From contig JAJEFK010000026.1 in NCBI GenBank assembly GCA_022820505.1, forward strand, positions 1 through 64,000: a stretch of 64,000 bases of DNA, given 5' to 3'. Each line of letters begins with the position of its first letter. Positions within the stretch are counted from its first letter, which is position 1. The DNA is from Acidimicrobiia bacterium (GTDB taxonomy: Bacteria > Actinomycetota > Acidimicrobiia > Acidimicrobiales > Poriferisodalaceae). Shown piece by piece: positions 23,042 through 33,313 of the stretch. A model generated the notes under the pieces. It worked only from the letters and a program-made list of their open reading frames with translations. It had not been told where the DNA came from and did no database searches. Made by a program: the position numbers and the translations under genes.

Positions 23042-23676
23042 TGGCGTGCCTCCTGCGGCGTCGCACCGCTCTCTGCAGGCGCCGATTCGCCGCCGTGCTG
23101 GCCGGCGCGCCGTCCATCGGCGCCGTAACTCCGTCGGGCCAGGATCACCGTGCCGATGACCGCCACGATGAGCAGCAGCGATGTCAGCTCGAAGGCATAG
23201 ACATAGTCGGAAAACAGCGATCGGGCGATTGCGCTGACGTCGGTTGCGTAGCTCGTGGCGGGTGCGTCGGCTTCGGTTACGACGATGCCTGCCCTCTCCA
23301 GCTCATACGAGTGAGCACCCTTGAAGATCCGGTCGACTGCGGCGACCAGCCAGACCAGCACGGCGGCACCGCCGAACCCGAATGCGGCCGCGGTCCACCG
23401 CTGGGCCGGCAGGGCGCCCAGCGACAGCTCGGCCGCCCGATCCACGCCGAGCAGCATGATGACGAACAGGAACAGCACCACGATGGCGCCGGCGTACACG
23501 ATGACCTGCACGGCGGCGATGAAGTGGGCCTGCAGCGCGACGAACAGCACCGCAATGCCGAACAGCGTCATCACCAGCATGAGCGCCGCGTGCACCGGAT
23601 TGCGCGACAGCACCACGCCGACCGCGCCGACGAGACATGCGGCACCGGCCACCGCAAACACCACCACTTCGACCAT
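23038..23676 (-). CDS. nuoJ: NADH-quinone oxidoreductase subunit J, 14-subunit complex
   Basis: A 212-residue, five-helix subunit with NPVHAALMLVMTLFGIAVLFV and AAVQVIVYAGAIVVLFLFVIMLL. After the last helix a hydrophilic tail (residues about 185-212) is present that the first copy lacks. Its start codon overlaps the nuoI stop. Confidence 0.94.
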   Translation of the reverse strand: MVEVVVFAVAGAACLVGAVGVVLSRNPVHAALMLVMTLFGIAVLFVALQAHFIAAVQVIVYAGAIVVLFLFVIMLLGVDRAAELSLGALPAQRWTAAAFGFGGAAVLVWLVAAVDRIFKGAHSYELERAGIVVTEADAPATSYATDVSAIARSLFSDYVYAFELTSLLLIVAVIGTVILARRSYGADGRRAGQHGGESAPAESGATPQEARQ

Positions 23677-24359
23677 CAGTGATGATCTCCTGCCGCCGAC
23701 GCGTGGCCGTGCTCGTCGAGGTCAGCAGACTCGTCGCCGGCTGCGGGCGGTTCGTCTTCCCCGCCGTCGTAGTCGGCGTGCTGGCCCAGCTCGGGCGCTC
23801 GCACGCCGTAGCCCAGCTCGCCGCTCCAGCCGACACGGCCCTCGTAGTCGGGCTGGCCCGACGGCGAGGTAGCCCGCATCCAGCCGGAGGTGTGCTCGTC
23901 GTCGCCGTCGTGCCACAGCTCCCATGGCTGCCGCCGGGGCCGCCCGTCGTCGTCGGTGAGCAATTCGTCCTTGGTGTATATGGCGTCTCGGCGGGTGGGG
24001 AAGCTGAACTCGAAGACCTTCGTCTCGGTGATGGCCTCGGTCGGGCAGGCTTCCACGCACAGGTCGCAGTGGATGCAGCGCAGGTAGTTGATCTCGTAGA
24101 CGTAGCCGAAGCGCTCCCCCGGCGACACCGGGTCGTCGGGCGGGTTGTCGGCCCCGCGCACGTAGATGCACCGGGCCGGGCAGACACCCGCGCACAGCTC
24201 GCACCCGATGCACTTCTCCATGCCGTCGGGGTAGCGGTTGAGCACGTGACGCCCGTGGAAACGGGGCGGCTTCGGCCGCTTCTCCTGGGGGTACTCGGTG
24301 GTGACCCGCTCGCCGAAGAGCTTGCCGAACGTGACCTTGAAGCCGTCGAGGTAGCCCAT
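23676..24359 (-). CDS. nuoI: NADH-quinone oxidoreductase subunit I (two 4Fe-4S), 14-subunit complex
   Basis: A 227-residue ferredoxin-like subunit. The ligands are [12 protein letters not shown] and [12 protein letters not shown] (clusters N6a/N6b), with PTEAI after the second. An acidic, His-containing C-terminal tail of about 60 residues follows. Both ends overlap the neighbouring genes by one base. Confidence 0.95.
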   Translation of the reverse strand: MGYLDGFKVTFGKLFGERVTTEYPQEKRPKPPRFHGRHVLNRYPDGMEKCIGCELCAGVCPARCIYVRGADNPPDDPVSPGERFGYVYEINYLRCIHCDLCVEACPTEAITETKVFEFSFPTRRDAIYTKDELLTDDDGRPRRQPWELWHDGDDEHTSGWMRATSPSGQPDYEGRVGWSGELGYGVRAPELGQHADYDGGEDEPPAAGDESADLDEHGHASAAGDHH

Positions 24360-25636
24360 CAGCCGTCCTCTCCCGGGCCGGCTGCATCTGGCGACGCACC
24401 TGCCGGCATCAAGTCCTCAGGATCGTGATCGCCGAGACCCTCGGTGTCGGTGTTGCGTTTGGCTGCCCGCAGTGCCGCCGCCAGCAACGACCAGCCCAGC
24501 GCAAGCCCAGCAGCGCTCAACCCCAGCACCACCACCACTTCTTGCAGCGTGCTCCAGCCCTGGTCGACCACCAGCTGTCGCAGCCCCAAGAACATCAGCC
24601 AGAACAGCATCACGGGGATGAGCACCTTCCACCCCAGCGACATCAGCTGGTCGTAGCGCAGGCGGGGCAGCGTCGCGCGGAACCACACGAACACAAACAG
24701 GAACGCCAGCACCTTGGCGAGGAACCACACGGTGGGCCAGAGCCATGTCAGGCCGAAGAACACCGGCCCGGCCGTCCCGCCGAAGAACAGCGTCACCATG
24801 ATCGCCGACATAGTGATCACGTTCATGAACTCGGCCAAGAAGAACAGCGCGAACCGGATCGACGAATACTCCGTGTGGAAGCCGCCCACGAGTTCCTGCT
24901 CGGCTTCGACGAGGTCGAACGGGGGACGATTCAATTCCGCGGTAGCCGAGATCAGGAAGACGAGAAACGGAACGAAGCCCGTCGTGATGAGGAGCCATTC
25001 ATTCACGCCGCCCGCTTGAGCCCTCACAATCTCGTGAGTGGACAGCGTGCCTGCCGTGATCACCACGGCGACAACAGACATACCCAGCGCGGCTTCATAG
25101 GAAATGGCCTGCGCCGAGGCCCGCACCGACCCGATGAGCGGGTACTTCGAACCTGAGGACCAGCCCGCCAGCATCACGCCGTAGACCGCGACCGACGACA
25201 TCGCGAGCAGCAGCAGGATGCCCACCGGCGGATCGGCCACTTGCAGGATGGTCTCCTTGCCGAAGAGCGTGACCGTGCCGCTGCGGCCTGGTGTATCGGT
25301 GAAGACGCCGCCGATCGGCACGATCGCGAAAGCGACGAACGCGGTGACCGCTGAGATGTAGGGAGCCAGCCGGAACACAAGGGGGTCGGCATTGGCGGGG
25401 CGCAGGTCTTCCTTGAAGAAGAACTTGACTCCGTCGGCGAAAGCCTGCAGCAGGCCCCACGGCCCGGCCACGTTGGGACCGATGCGATGCTGCATGTCCG
25501 AGATCAGCTTGCGCTCGAACCAGATCATGAACATGGTGGCGACCAGCAGGGCGGCGAACGCCACGAGCACCTTGATGCCCATGATGCCGATGTCGCCCCA
25601 GTCGACACCATCCGCGAACAGCGGGTCGCCGGTCAC
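24359..25636 (-). CDS. nuoH: NADH-quinone oxidoreductase subunit H, 14-subunit complex
   Basis: A 425-residue quinone-chamber subunit, about 80 residues longer than usual. The core is standard: [35 protein letters not shown] and [22 protein letters not shown]. The extra C-terminus adds one clear helix (residues about 362-392) and a hydrophilic tail. It overlaps nuoG by 4 bases. Confidence 0.96.
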   Translation of the reverse strand: MTGDPLFADGVDWGDIGIMGIKVLVAFAALLVATMFMIWFERKLISDMQHRIGPNVAGPWGLLQAFADGVKFFFKEDLRPANADPLVFRLAPYISAVTAFVAFAIVPIGGVFTDTPGRSGTVTLFGKETILQVADPPVGILLLLAMSSVAVYGVMLAGWSSGSKYPLIGSVRASAQAISYEAALGMSVVAVVITAGTLSTHEIVRAQAGGVNEWLLITTGFVPFLVFLISATAELNRPPFDLVEAEQELVGGFHTEYSSIRFALFFLAEFMNVITMSAIMVTLFFGGTAGPVFFGLTWLWPTVWFLAKVLAFLFVFVWFRATLPRLRYDQLMSLGWKVLIPVMLFWLMFLGLRQLVVDQGWSTLQEVVVVLGLSAAGLALGWSLLAAALRAAKRNTDTEGLGDHDPEDLMPAGASPDAAGPGEDG

Positions 25637-28122
25637 CGCGACGCCTCGCCGCCGCGGGTCTCGATCCGCACGTCGGTGACCGGCGCCGTCACGTCGATCA
25701 AGGCCCCCACATCGATATCGGGCGAGGGGAACAGCACCACGACATTGCCGCGGGCGATGCCGGCGTCGGCCACGATCGGCAGCCGCAGCGCACCGCGGTC
25801 GGAGTGCACCTCGACCTCGGTGCCCGACTCGACGCCCACTCGCTCCAGGTCCACCGGGTGCACCCGCATCACCGTGTCGGCCGCCAGCGACTCCAGCGCC
25901 GGCGTCTGGCCGACCGTCACGCCGCCGTCGTACAGCTTGCGGCTGCAGACCAAGCGGAGGCCGTAGGCGTCTCGCGCCGGTGCGACGTGTTCGGGCGGGA
26001 ACTCGGGCTCGAAGGCCGCTCCCGACGCCAGCACCCCGTCAGCGGCGAGGTCCGGACCGATCGCCGAGGCGTGCGTGGCACACACGGCGCCGATCTCGGC
26101 AGTGATCTCATCCACCGACAGGAAGCCGAGGTCGCCGCCGCACATCACGGCCAGCTCAGCCGCGATCATCCAGTCGGGGCGAGCTGAGCCGGGTGCGGTC
26201 ACCAGCTCGCCGACGGCTGAGACGCGTCCCTCCAGGTTGGTCGTGGTGCCCGACTTCTCCCCGAACACGGCGGCAGGCAGCACGATGTCGGCCTCCGCCG
26301 CCGACTGGCTCACGAACGAGTCCACCGCCACGACCATGCCTGCGCCCGACACGCCGAGGCGCGCCAGCATGCTGTCGGGGAAATCGGTCAAAGGATCTGC
26401 GCCGAGCAGGAAGAGCACGTCGATCTCTCCGGAGGCGGCTGCCGCAAGGATTCCCGTGGCGTCGTGCCCGCGTTCGCCAGGCGGCTCGCCCCACGCCGCC
26501 GCAAGCTCTCGCGGCGGGCTGGCGCTCAGTGCCCGCCCCGGGAGCATCCCCGGCGCCAAGCCCATGTCGAGCGCGCCGCGGACATTGCCCCGGCGTGCGG
26601 CAACAAGGAAGCGGGAATGGGGGACGCGAGCGCTGATCACCGCGGCCACCTCAGCCGTCGCCTCGGCCGATTCCGACACCGACGAGCGGCCCAGCACTAC
26701 GACGACCGATCCGGATGCCAGCTCGCCGGCCAGCGGGTCATCGCCGTCGAGCAGGTTCCGCAGCACCGATGCTGCCTCGCCGCCGCGGCACTGCTCGCTG
26801 CGAACTGCGTTGCGCGTGAGGCCCGTGGTGGTGGGGGCGATCTCGACCAGCCGAGTCGTGCCGGCTCGGGCCGCGCCGCGCAGGCGCAGGTGCAGAACCG
26901 GCAGCTCCTCACGGAGATCCCCGCACACCAGCAGAGTGGTGTCGGCGTTGCACGCCTCATCGATGGTCGCCGCCGGCAGGCCCACCGTCAGCTCTGCGGG
27001 CAGCCCGTCGCCGAGCTGCGCATCCACGTGGTCGGTCCGCAGCACCGTGCGGGCCAGCTTCGACCAGGCGTAGGCGTCCTCGTTGGTGCCGCGGGCACCG
27101 CCGAGTACGGCAATCGCGCCGGGTCGGGCCGCTTTCACCGCAGCGGCCACGGCACCGAGGGCACTCGCCCAGTCGGTCGGCTGGAAGCGCCGCAGCGGTT
27201 CAGCGTCGGCGATGTCGGAGGTGGTGCCCGACGGTGTGCGTGCCTGCAGTGGCCTCGTCACCCGGTCCGGGCTCGCCACCGAGCCGAAGGCGAAGCGACC
27301 CTTGTCGCACAGCCAGCCGTGGTTGACCGGGTCGATGTCGACGCCGAGGTAGCGCACCAGCTCGTTGCGCGACGACTGCACGGCGATGCGGCAGCCCACG
27401 GCGCATGTCGTGCAGGTGGACTCGGTCTCCACGAGATCCCACGGCCGCGCCTTGAAGCGGTACGGCGATGCGGTGAGCGCACCGACGGGGCAGATCTGCA
27501 CCGTGTTGCCCGAGAAGTACGACGAGAAGGGCTCGCCGGGGAACGTGAGCACTTGCGTCTCGTTGCCGCGCTCGGTGAAGTCGATGAGCGGGTCGCCGGC
27601 GACCTCGTCTGCGAAGCGGGTGCAGCGGTCGCACAGGATGCAGCGCTCCCGGTCGAGGTGCACCAGGTCCGAAATCGGGATCGGCTTCTGGAAGTGCCGC
27701 TTTTCCTCCACGAACCTGGATTCGCCCGGGCCATAGGCCATGGTCTGGTCCTGCAGGGGGCACTCGCCGCCCTTGTCGCAGACCGGGCAGTCGAGCGGGT
27801 GGTTGATGAGCAGCAGCTCCAGCACGCCTTCCTGCGCCCGCTGCGTGCGCTCGCTGGTGGTGTCCACCACCATCTCCGGCGAGACGGGCACCATGCAGGA
27901 GGGCTGCAGCTGCGGCCCCCGCCCGGTGTCGATCTCGACGAGGCACATGCGGCACATGCCCACCGGGCTCATCCGCTCGTGGTAACAGAACCGCGGAATA
28001 TGCACCCCAGCACGGTCCGCGGCCGCGATGACCAGCTCGCCCGGCTGCGCATCCACGGCGATGCCGTTGATCGTCACCTGCACGGTGCTCGGTGCTGCTT
28101 CGGCGGCAGTGGCGTCAGACAC
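25633..28122 (-). CDS. nuoG: NADH-quinone oxidoreductase subunit G
   Basis: The 829-residue 75-kDa subunit of the NADH module. N-terminal 2Fe-2S ligands lie in RFCYHERMSPVGMCRMC, then HPLDCPVCDKGGECPLQD (His/Cys cluster N5 region and N4), RCILCDRCTRF and CTTCAVGC (the N7-type site). A molybdopterin-oxidoreductase-like fold follows without a molybdenum ligand. The GTG at 28122 gives an 8-base overlap with nuoF and a start right before the ferredoxin domain; an upstream extension of 32 residues is Arg-rich and unlikely. Confidence 0.95.
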   Translation of the reverse strand: MSDATAAEAAPSTVQVTINGIAVDAQPGELVIAAADRAGVHIPRFCYHERMSPVGMCRMCLVEIDTGRGPQLQPSCMVPVSPEMVVDTTSERTQRAQEGVLELLLINHPLDCPVCDKGGECPLQDQTMAYGPGESRFVEEKRHFQKPIPISDLVHLDRERCILCDRCTRFADEVAGDPLIDFTERGNETQVLTFPGEPFSSYFSGNTVQICPVGALTASPYRFKARPWDLVETESTCTTCAVGCRIAVQSSRNELVRYLGVDIDPVNHGWLCDKGRFAFGSVASPDRVTRPLQARTPSGTTSDIADAEPLRRFQPTDWASALGAVAAAVKAARPGAIAVLGGARGTNEDAYAWSKLARTVLRTDHVDAQLGDGLPAELTVGLPAATIDEACNADTTLLVCGDLREELPVLHLRLRGAARAGTTRLVEIAPTTTGLTRNAVRSEQCRGGEAASVLRNLLDGDDPLAGELASGSVVVVLGRSSVSESAEATAEVAAVISARVPHSRFLVAARRGNVRGALDMGLAPGMLPGRALSASPPRELAAAWGEPPGERGHDATGILAAAASGEIDVLFLLGADPLTDFPDSMLARLGVSGAGMVVAVDSFVSQSAAEADIVLPAAVFGEKSGTTTNLEGRVSAVGELVTAPGSARPDWMIAAELAVMCGGDLGFLSVDEITAEIGAVCATHASAIGPDLAADGVLASGAAFEPEFPPEHVAPARDAYGLRLVCSRKLYDGGVTVGQTPALESLAADTVMRVHPVDLERVGVESGTEVEVHSDRGALRLPIVADAGIARGNVVVLFPSPDIDVGALIDVTAPVTDVRIETRGGEASR

Positions 28123-29581
28123 GGATGGCCACCTCCGAGATGGAATTCGGTGCAGAGCCATCAGACGGGCCAGTGCCTGATGCCGGGCCGTGGGACGGCC
28201 CGGTGTCGAGATGCGCATTCGGCGCGACCCGAGCCTCGAACTCCTCGGGAAACAGCGTCATGGCCGAGTGCACGGGAGCGAATGCGGACGGTCCCACAAA
28301 GCAGATGGTGGTCATCTGGTACGGGAACGGCTTCGGCTCCAGGCCCCGCTCGGGCACCGCCGCGTGGGGAAAGTCGCCGGGGCAGATCGAGGCGCCCACT
28401 TCGAACAGCACGTCGAGGTCGCGTGGCGTGCCGGTGCCGTCGCACACCCGCCGCAGCACCCGCTCCAGCCAAGTCGCTCCTTCCCGGCACGGCACGCACT
28501 TGCCGCATGACTCGTGGGCATAGAACTTCGTCAGCGTGAGCGCTGCTGCGGGGATGTCGGTGGTGTCGTCCATCACCATCACCGCGCCGGAACCCAGCAT
28601 CGATCCCTGCGGCCCCACCTCGGAGGCCTCGAACGGAAGCTCGAGCTGAGCAGGCGTGAACCACGGCGCCGAGCCGCCGCCCGGAACGAAGGCCTTGAGC
28701 TCGCGGCCCGGATGCATGCCGCCGCAGTAGTCCTCGCCGTAGATCAGGTCTCGGAATGTCGTGGTGCCGTTGGTGATCTCGTACACGCCGGGGCGCTGCA
28801 CGTGACCGCTCACCGCCACCATGCGCGTGCCGGGCGACGTGGGGGTGCCGATGGCGGTGAACGCTTCGGCCCCGTGTCGCAGGATCCACGGCAGGTTCGC
28901 CAGCGTCTCCACATTGTTGACGATGGTCGGCTGGCCGTACAGGCCGATAGCAGCCGGGAAGTAGGGGGGCTTGAGCCGCGGCATGCCGCGGTTGCCCTCC
29001 AGGCTCTCGATGAGCGCGGTCTCCTCGCCCACCACGTATGCGCCGGCGCCCCAGTGCAGCACGATGTCCACCGAGAAGTCGGTGCCGCAGATGTTGCGGC
29101 CCACCCAGCCGGCCTCGTAGGCCTCGTTGAGGGCCTGTGCCACACGCTCCTGCGCGACGGCCATCTCGCCGCGGATGTACAGGAAGCACTGCGACAACCC
29201 GACCGCGTAGCAAGCGATGAGGCACCCCTCGATGAGCTGGTGCGGGTCGAGCTCCATCAGCAGGCGGTCCTTGTAGGTGCCGGGCTCGGACTCGTCGCCG
29301 TTCACCACGAGGTAGCGGGGCCATACTCCCGGCGGGCAGAAGCCCCACTTCACCCCGGCGGGAAAGCCTGCGCCGCCGCGCCCGAGCAGGGTTGCGCTGC
29401 GAACCTCGCCATGGACCTCTTCGGGCGTGCGCTCCAGGGCGGCACGCAGGCCCTCGTAGCCGCCGGTGGCCAGGTAGCGCTCGAGCGTGTAGCTGTCGGG
29501 ATGGTCGAATCGCTCGGTGACGATGCGGGGCGCATCGTTGGCCACGAAGCCGGGCGCGTGGGGGATCGTGTACGACGCCAT
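28115..29581 (-). CDS. nuoF: NADH-quinone oxidoreductase subunit F (NADH/FMN site)
   Basis: The 488-residue subunit that oxidises NADH. The nucleotide and FMN motifs are GRGGAGFPAGVKW and NGDESEPGTYKDR. Cluster N3 is held by ESCGKCVPCREG plus a downstream Cys (ASICPGDF). The ATG at 29581 is chosen; the frame upstream is the nuoE shadow. The last 40 residues (Gly/Pro/Ser-rich) go beyond the family core. This operon alone has nuoEFG, so only this complex I should use NADH directly. Confidence 0.96.
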   Translation of the reverse strand: MASYTIPHAPGFVANDAPRIVTERFDHPDSYTLERYLATGGYEGLRAALERTPEEVHGEVRSATLLGRGGAGFPAGVKWGFCPPGVWPRYLVVNGDESEPGTYKDRLLMELDPHQLIEGCLIACYAVGLSQCFLYIRGEMAVAQERVAQALNEAYEAGWVGRNICGTDFSVDIVLHWGAGAYVVGEETALIESLEGNRGMPRLKPPYFPAAIGLYGQPTIVNNVETLANLPWILRHGAEAFTAIGTPTSPGTRMVAVSGHVQRPGVYEITNGTTTFRDLIYGEDYCGGMHPGRELKAFVPGGGSAPWFTPAQLELPFEASEVGPQGSMLGSGAVMVMDDTTDIPAAALTLTKFYAHESCGKCVPCREGATWLERVLRRVCDGTGTPRDLDVLFEVGASICPGDFPHAAVPERGLEPKPFPYQMTTICFVGPSAFAPVHSAMTLFPEEFEARVAPNAHLDTGPSHGPASGTGPSDGSAPNSISEVAIRV

Positions 29582-29639
29582 CAGCTGAGCCTTCCGCCGT
29601 CGGACGCGGACCGCACGCCGACGCGGCGGCTGGGGGCCC

Positions 29640-30269
29640 TCACGCTGAACCTGCCCCATTGCCGGCGGGTGCTGCCATCCAGACCGGCGGCTCGTTGACC
29701 GCTTCGGGTGGCACGGCGCCGACTGCTCGGTCGGCCGGGATGTGCTGGCGCACGCGAGCAGTGACCCCGTGCGGCGGAATCTCGTCGTCGAGGGCACCCC
29801 CAGCGAGATCGTCAACGAGCTGGTCGAACCCGTCGGCGTCGACCCGGTAGCGGTAGCGGTAGTTCACCTGCAGGCAGGGCGCCTCGGTGCAGGCGGCCTG
29901 GCATTCCGCGGATGCCAGTGTGAACAGGCCGTCGGGGGTGGTGCCGCCGGCGCGCACGCCGAGCCGCTCCTCGGCGTGCTCCATGAGCTCCGCGGCGCCG
30001 GCCAGCGCGCACGACATGGTGGCGCAGATGTTCACGAGGTACTTGCCGACGGGTTCCCGCTTGAACATCTCGTAGAACGAGCAGGTGCCGAGCACCTCGG
30101 CGGGCGTCGTGTCGACGAGCTCGGCGATCTCCACCATCGCCTCTTCAGTGACCCAGCCGGCCTGCGCCTGTGCGACGTGCAGCAGCGGAATCATCGCCGA
30201 CCGGCGTTTCGGGTAGCGGCCGATGATCTCGCGCGCCAGCGAGCGGTTCTCCTCAGAAAAAAAGCTCAT
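29640..30269 (-). CDS. nuoE: NADH-quinone oxidoreductase subunit E (2Fe-2S)
   Basis: The 209-residue 24-kDa subunit. Cluster N1a ligands are visible in CATMSCALAG and SAECQAACTEAP. The start overlaps the nuoD stop (ATGA). Codons 3-5 contain a run of seven T on the coding strand (30257-30263), odd for so G+C-rich a gene. The C-terminal 40 residues are Pro/Ala-rich and poorly conserved. A 58-bp gap leads to nuoF. Confidence 0.95.
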   Translation of the reverse strand: MSFFSEENRSLAREIIGRYPKRRSAMIPLLHVAQAQAGWVTEEAMVEIAELVDTTPAEVLGTCSFYEMFKREPVGKYLVNICATMSCALAGAAELMEHAEERLGVRAGGTTPDGLFTLASAECQAACTEAPCLQVNYRYRYRVDADGFDQLVDDLAGGALDDEIPPHGVTARVRQHIPADRAVGAVPPEAVNEPPVWMAAPAGNGAGSA

Positions 30270-31555
30270 CTGTCGACCTCCCCCATGATCGGGTCGACGG
30301 AGGAGATGATGGCGATGGCGTCGGCCAGGAGGCCGCCGTACATCAGATGGGGCAGGCTCTGCAGGTTCACGAACGACGGCGCGCGGATGTGCACCCGTTG
30401 CGGCTTGGGCCCGCCGTCGGAGACCAGGTAGCAGCCCAGCTCGCCGCGGGGCGACTCGACCGCCGCATACGTCTCCCCGGGCGGCACCCGAAATCCCTCG
30501 GTGAAGATCTTGAAGTGGTGGATCAGCGCCTCCATCGACTCGTCGATGCGAGCCCGCGGAGGCGGCGTGACCTTGCGGTCCTCGGTGCGGTAGGGGCCCT
30601 TCGGCATCTTGTCCAAGCACTGCGCCACGATGCGCATCGACTCGCGGATCTCGTTCAGGCGGATGGAGTACCGGTCGAACGTGTCGCCGTAGGCGCCCAC
30701 CACGACGTCGAAGTCGACCTCGTCGTAGGCCAGGTACGGCATGGTGCGGCGCAAGTCCCACGCCTCGCCGGTGCTGCGCAGCAGCGGCCCTGTGGCCGAC
30801 ATGGCGATGGCCTCATCGGCGGTGATGACACCGACGCCTTGGGTGCGGTCTCGCCAGATCGGCTGACCGGTCATCAAGGTGTCGAACTGCTCGAGCCGGT
30901 CGGGCAGCACCGTCAGAATGTGCTCCACGTCGTCCTGCCAGCCGTCGGGCAGGTCGGCTGCCACGCCGCCTGGGCGTATGTAGTTGTGGTTCATCCGCAA
31001 GCCGGTGACGCTCTCGAAGAACCGCAGGATCTCCTCGCGTTCCTTCCATCCGTAGAGCATCATCCCGACTGCGCCGAGGTCCATGCCATTGGTCGCGAGA
31101 AACAGCAGGTGGGAGCTCATCCGGTTCAGCTCGCACATCAGCATGCGGATCCACGTGGCTCGCGGCGGGATTTCCGTTCCCAGCAGATCCTCGACCGCGA
31201 GGCAGAACACCAGCTCGGTGAACAGCGGCGAGGCGTAGTCCATTCGGGTGACGTTCGTGGGCCCCTGCAGGAATGTGAGATCCTCCGCGGTCTTCTCCAT
31301 CCCGGTGTGCAGGTAGCCGATGATCGGCTTGGAGCGCAGCACCGTCTCGCCCTGGAGCTCCATCGCTATGCGCAGCACGCCGTGGGTGGACGGGTGCTGC
31401 GGGCCCATGTTGATGAGCATCGGCCCGTCGCCAGGCTCTGCTGTCACGGCCTCCATGTCATCTTCGACAACGGCAGCTTCCAGCGCAGCCTCTTCGGAGA
31501 TGCGCAGCACGGCGTCCGCCGGTCGGCGGATGGCGGCGGCCGTTGCAGTGCTCAT
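30266..31555 (-). CDS. nuoD: NADH-quinone oxidoreductase subunit D, 14-subunit complex
   Basis: The 429-residue 49-kDa subunit. NMGPQHPSTHGVLR carries the quinone-site His (H58) and R62, the arginine equivalent to the NDUFAF7 methylation site. The N-terminal extension of about 45 residues is acidic and alanine-rich. It is not fused to nuoC, whose stop it overlaps. Confidence 0.96.
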   Translation of the reverse strand: MSTATAAAIRRPADAVLRISEEAALEAAVVEDDMEAVTAEPGDGPMLINMGPQHPSTHGVLRIAMELQGETVLRSKPIIGYLHTGMEKTAEDLTFLQGPTNVTRMDYASPLFTELVFCLAVEDLLGTEIPPRATWIRMLMCELNRMSSHLLFLATNGMDLGAVGMMLYGWKEREEILRFFESVTGLRMNHNYIRPGGVAADLPDGWQDDVEHILTVLPDRLEQFDTLMTGQPIWRDRTQGVGVITADEAIAMSATGPLLRSTGEAWDLRRTMPYLAYDEVDFDVVVGAYGDTFDRYSIRLNEIRESMRIVAQCLDKMPKGPYRTEDRKVTPPPRARIDESMEALIHHFKIFTEGFRVPPGETYAAVESPRGELGCYLVSDGGPKPQRVHIRAPSFVNLQSLPHLMYGGLLADAIAIISSVDPIMGEVDR

Positions 31556-32082
31556 CGGCCTTCCACCGCCTTGAACTGCACCGGGATGGCACCGATGGCG
31601 TAGTCCTTGCGCAGCGGGTGGCCATCCCAGTCGGGCGGCATGAGAATGCGGCTCGGATCGGGGTGATCGCTGAAGCTGATGCCGAACAGGTCGGCCGCCT
31701 CCCGCTCGGGGGCCTCGGCACCCGGGTAGAGGCTCACGGCGGAGGGCACCTGCGGATCGTCGGCCGGTACTTGGGTGCGGATGCGCAGCCGTCGCCGGCC
31801 ACGGAGATCGAGCAAGTTCACCACCACTTCGAAGCGTTCCGGCTCAATGCCGGGCGCCACGGCACGGCCGCGATTGGTGAGCCCGTCCACCGCACACACA
31901 TCGACGCACAGCTCGAAACCATCGGCAGCGGCCATGCCGAGCACATCGAGGTACTCGTCGCGGCTCGGATGCAGCACCTGCTGGCCACGCTCGTCGGTGC
32001 ACGGCACGCCGAACATGGTCGGCTGCTCAGCGATCTCTGTCGCTGGCGCGGCGTCGTCGGCTGCTGCGCCCTCGTCTGCCAT
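31552..32082 (-). CDS. nuoC: NADH-quinone oxidoreductase subunit C, 14-subunit complex
   Basis: The 176-residue 30-kDa subunit. The signature EREAADLFGISFSDHPD is followed by GHPLRKDYAIG. The ATG at 32082 overlaps the nuoB stop by one base; the longer open frame upstream is a nuoB shadow. It is more compact than the first copy because it lacks that copy's acidic insertion. Confidence 0.95.
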   Translation of the reverse strand: MADEGAAADDAAPATEIAEQPTMFGVPCTDERGQQVLHPSRDEYLDVLGMAAADGFELCVDVCAVDGLTNRGRAVAPGIEPERFEVVVNLLDLRGRRRLRIRTQVPADDPQVPSAVSLYPGAEAPEREAADLFGISFSDHPDPSRILMPPDWDGHPLRKDYAIGAIPVQFKAVEGR

Positions 32083-32702
32083 CAGCGCGCCGCCGTGCTG
32101 GACTGCGGCACACCATGTGCCGCCGTGCCCGATTGCGGCACACCATGTGCCGCCAGGTCCACAGCAGCGCCGCCGCCGCGCTCGGCCCGGCGCTGGGTCA
32201 GCTCGCCGGTGCGGATCTTCTCGTGCAGCGCAAGGATCGCATGCAGCAGCGTCTCGGGTCCCGGCGGGCAGCCGGGTGCGTACATGTCGACCGGCACAAC
32301 CTGGTCGACGCCCTGCACGATGGCGTAGTTGTTGAACATGCCGCCGCTGGACGCGCACACACCCATCGACAGCACCCACTTGGGCTCCATCATCTGGTCG
32401 TAGATCTGGCGCAATACGGGCGCCATCTTCTGGCTGACGCGGCCCGCCACGATCATCAGATCGGCTTGACGAGGCGAGGCGCGGAACGTCTCCATGCCGA
32501 AGCGGGCCAGGTCGTAATGGGCCGTGCCCGTCGCCATCATCTCGATGGCACAGCAGGCGAGCCCGAACGTGGCCGGCATCAGGCTGCGCCGGCGTGCCCA
32601 CTTCACCAGCTCCTCCACCGGTGCAGTGAAGACGTTGTGACCGAGCCCGGCGAGACCGTCGTCGATGCCGAGCCGCGACTTGAGGTCGTCGATGCCCGCC
32701 AT
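32082..32702 (-). CDS. nuoB: NADH-quinone oxidoreductase subunit B (cluster N2), 14-subunit complex
   Basis: A 206-residue subunit. N2 ligands lie in [20 protein letters not shown] and [12 protein letters not shown]. The C-terminus beyond the core holds two tandem copies of a ten-residue unit ([10 protein letters not shown] / [10 protein letters not shown]) encoded by a 30-bp DNA repeat. The ATG at 32702 overlaps the nuoA stop. Confidence 0.95.
   Translation of the reverse strand: MAGIDDLKSRLGIDDGLAGLGHNVFTAPVEELVKWARRRSLMPATFGLACCAIEMMATGTAHYDLARFGMETFRASPRQADLMIVAGRVSQKMAPVLRQIYDQMMEPKWVLSMGVCASSGGMFNNYAIVQGVDQVVPVDMYAPGCPPGPETLLHAILALHEKIRTGELTQRRAERGGGAAVDLAAHGVPQSGTAAHGVPQSSTAAR
32101..32154. 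repeat. 30-bp tandem repeat with internal palindromes in nuoB
   Basis: Two copies with a 30-base period. Each contains a perfect 7-bp inverted repeat, GCGGCAC/GTGCCGC with a 5-base loop (32105-32123 and 32135-32153). It encodes the AAHGVPQS repeats at the end of NuoB and so is tolerated as protein sequence. Confidence 0.75.
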
Positions 32703-33244
32703 CAGCCTGCCGCCGTCCCGCTGTTGGGTTGACCCGCACCAATCAACGCAGTGCTGGGTTGGTCTGCGCCACTCCATGTGGCGTCGGGGACGTGCTCGCG
32801 GCCGGTCAGCCCGACGGTGCGTACACCCTGAACGCCGCTGCGGCTGGCCGGCGGCAGCGGGAGGACGCGGCGCTTGCGCGGGCCCCACTCCAGCCCGCCC
32901 ATTGCCAGCTCATAGACGAACGACAGGAAGAAGATCACGACGAAGATCAGCATCGCCATGAATCCGAAGAGGCCGAGCTGACTGTTCGCGACCGCCCACG
33001 GGTACAGGAAGACGATCTCGATGTCGAACATGATGAACAGCATCGCCACGAGGTAGAAGCGCACCGGGAATCGCTCGGGAATGGCGGCCTGGTCGACGAT
33101 GCCGCACTCGTACGACGCCAGCTTGGCATTCGTGCTGCGCTGGGGCGCCAGCAGCCGCGATGCGATGATGCTCACCAGCACGAACAGCACGGCAAGCACG
33201 CCGAGAACCAACACCGGCAGGTATTCCGCCAAGCCATTGTTCAT
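32702..33244 (-). CDS. nuoA: NADH-quinone oxidoreductase subunit A, 14-subunit complex
   Basis: A 180-residue, three-helix membrane subunit and first gene of the second nuo operon. The core (residues 1-120) has [11 protein letters not shown] and [24 protein letters not shown] 60-residue hydrophilic tail follows that is not part of the family. The last part of the tail is encoded by degenerate direct repeats (GGGTTG...GCACCA-like). It starts 69 bp after the bc-complex operon's last gene, so co-transcription with that operon is possible. Confidence 0.93.
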   Translation of the reverse strand: MNNGLAEYLPVLVLGVLAVLFVLVSIIASRLLAPQRSTNAKLASYECGIVDQAAIPERFPVRFYLVAMLFIMFDIEIVFLYPWAVANSQLGLFGFMAMLIFVVIFFLSFVYELAMGGLEWGPRKRRVLPLPPASRSGVQGVRTVGLTGREHVPDATWSGADQPSTALIGAGQPNSGTAAG

Positions 33245-33313
33245 GCCCCGGACCCCTTCGGCGCGTCGGTGATCAGATGCCGGCCCCAGTCTGGCCCAAA
33301 ACAGGCCAGCCGG

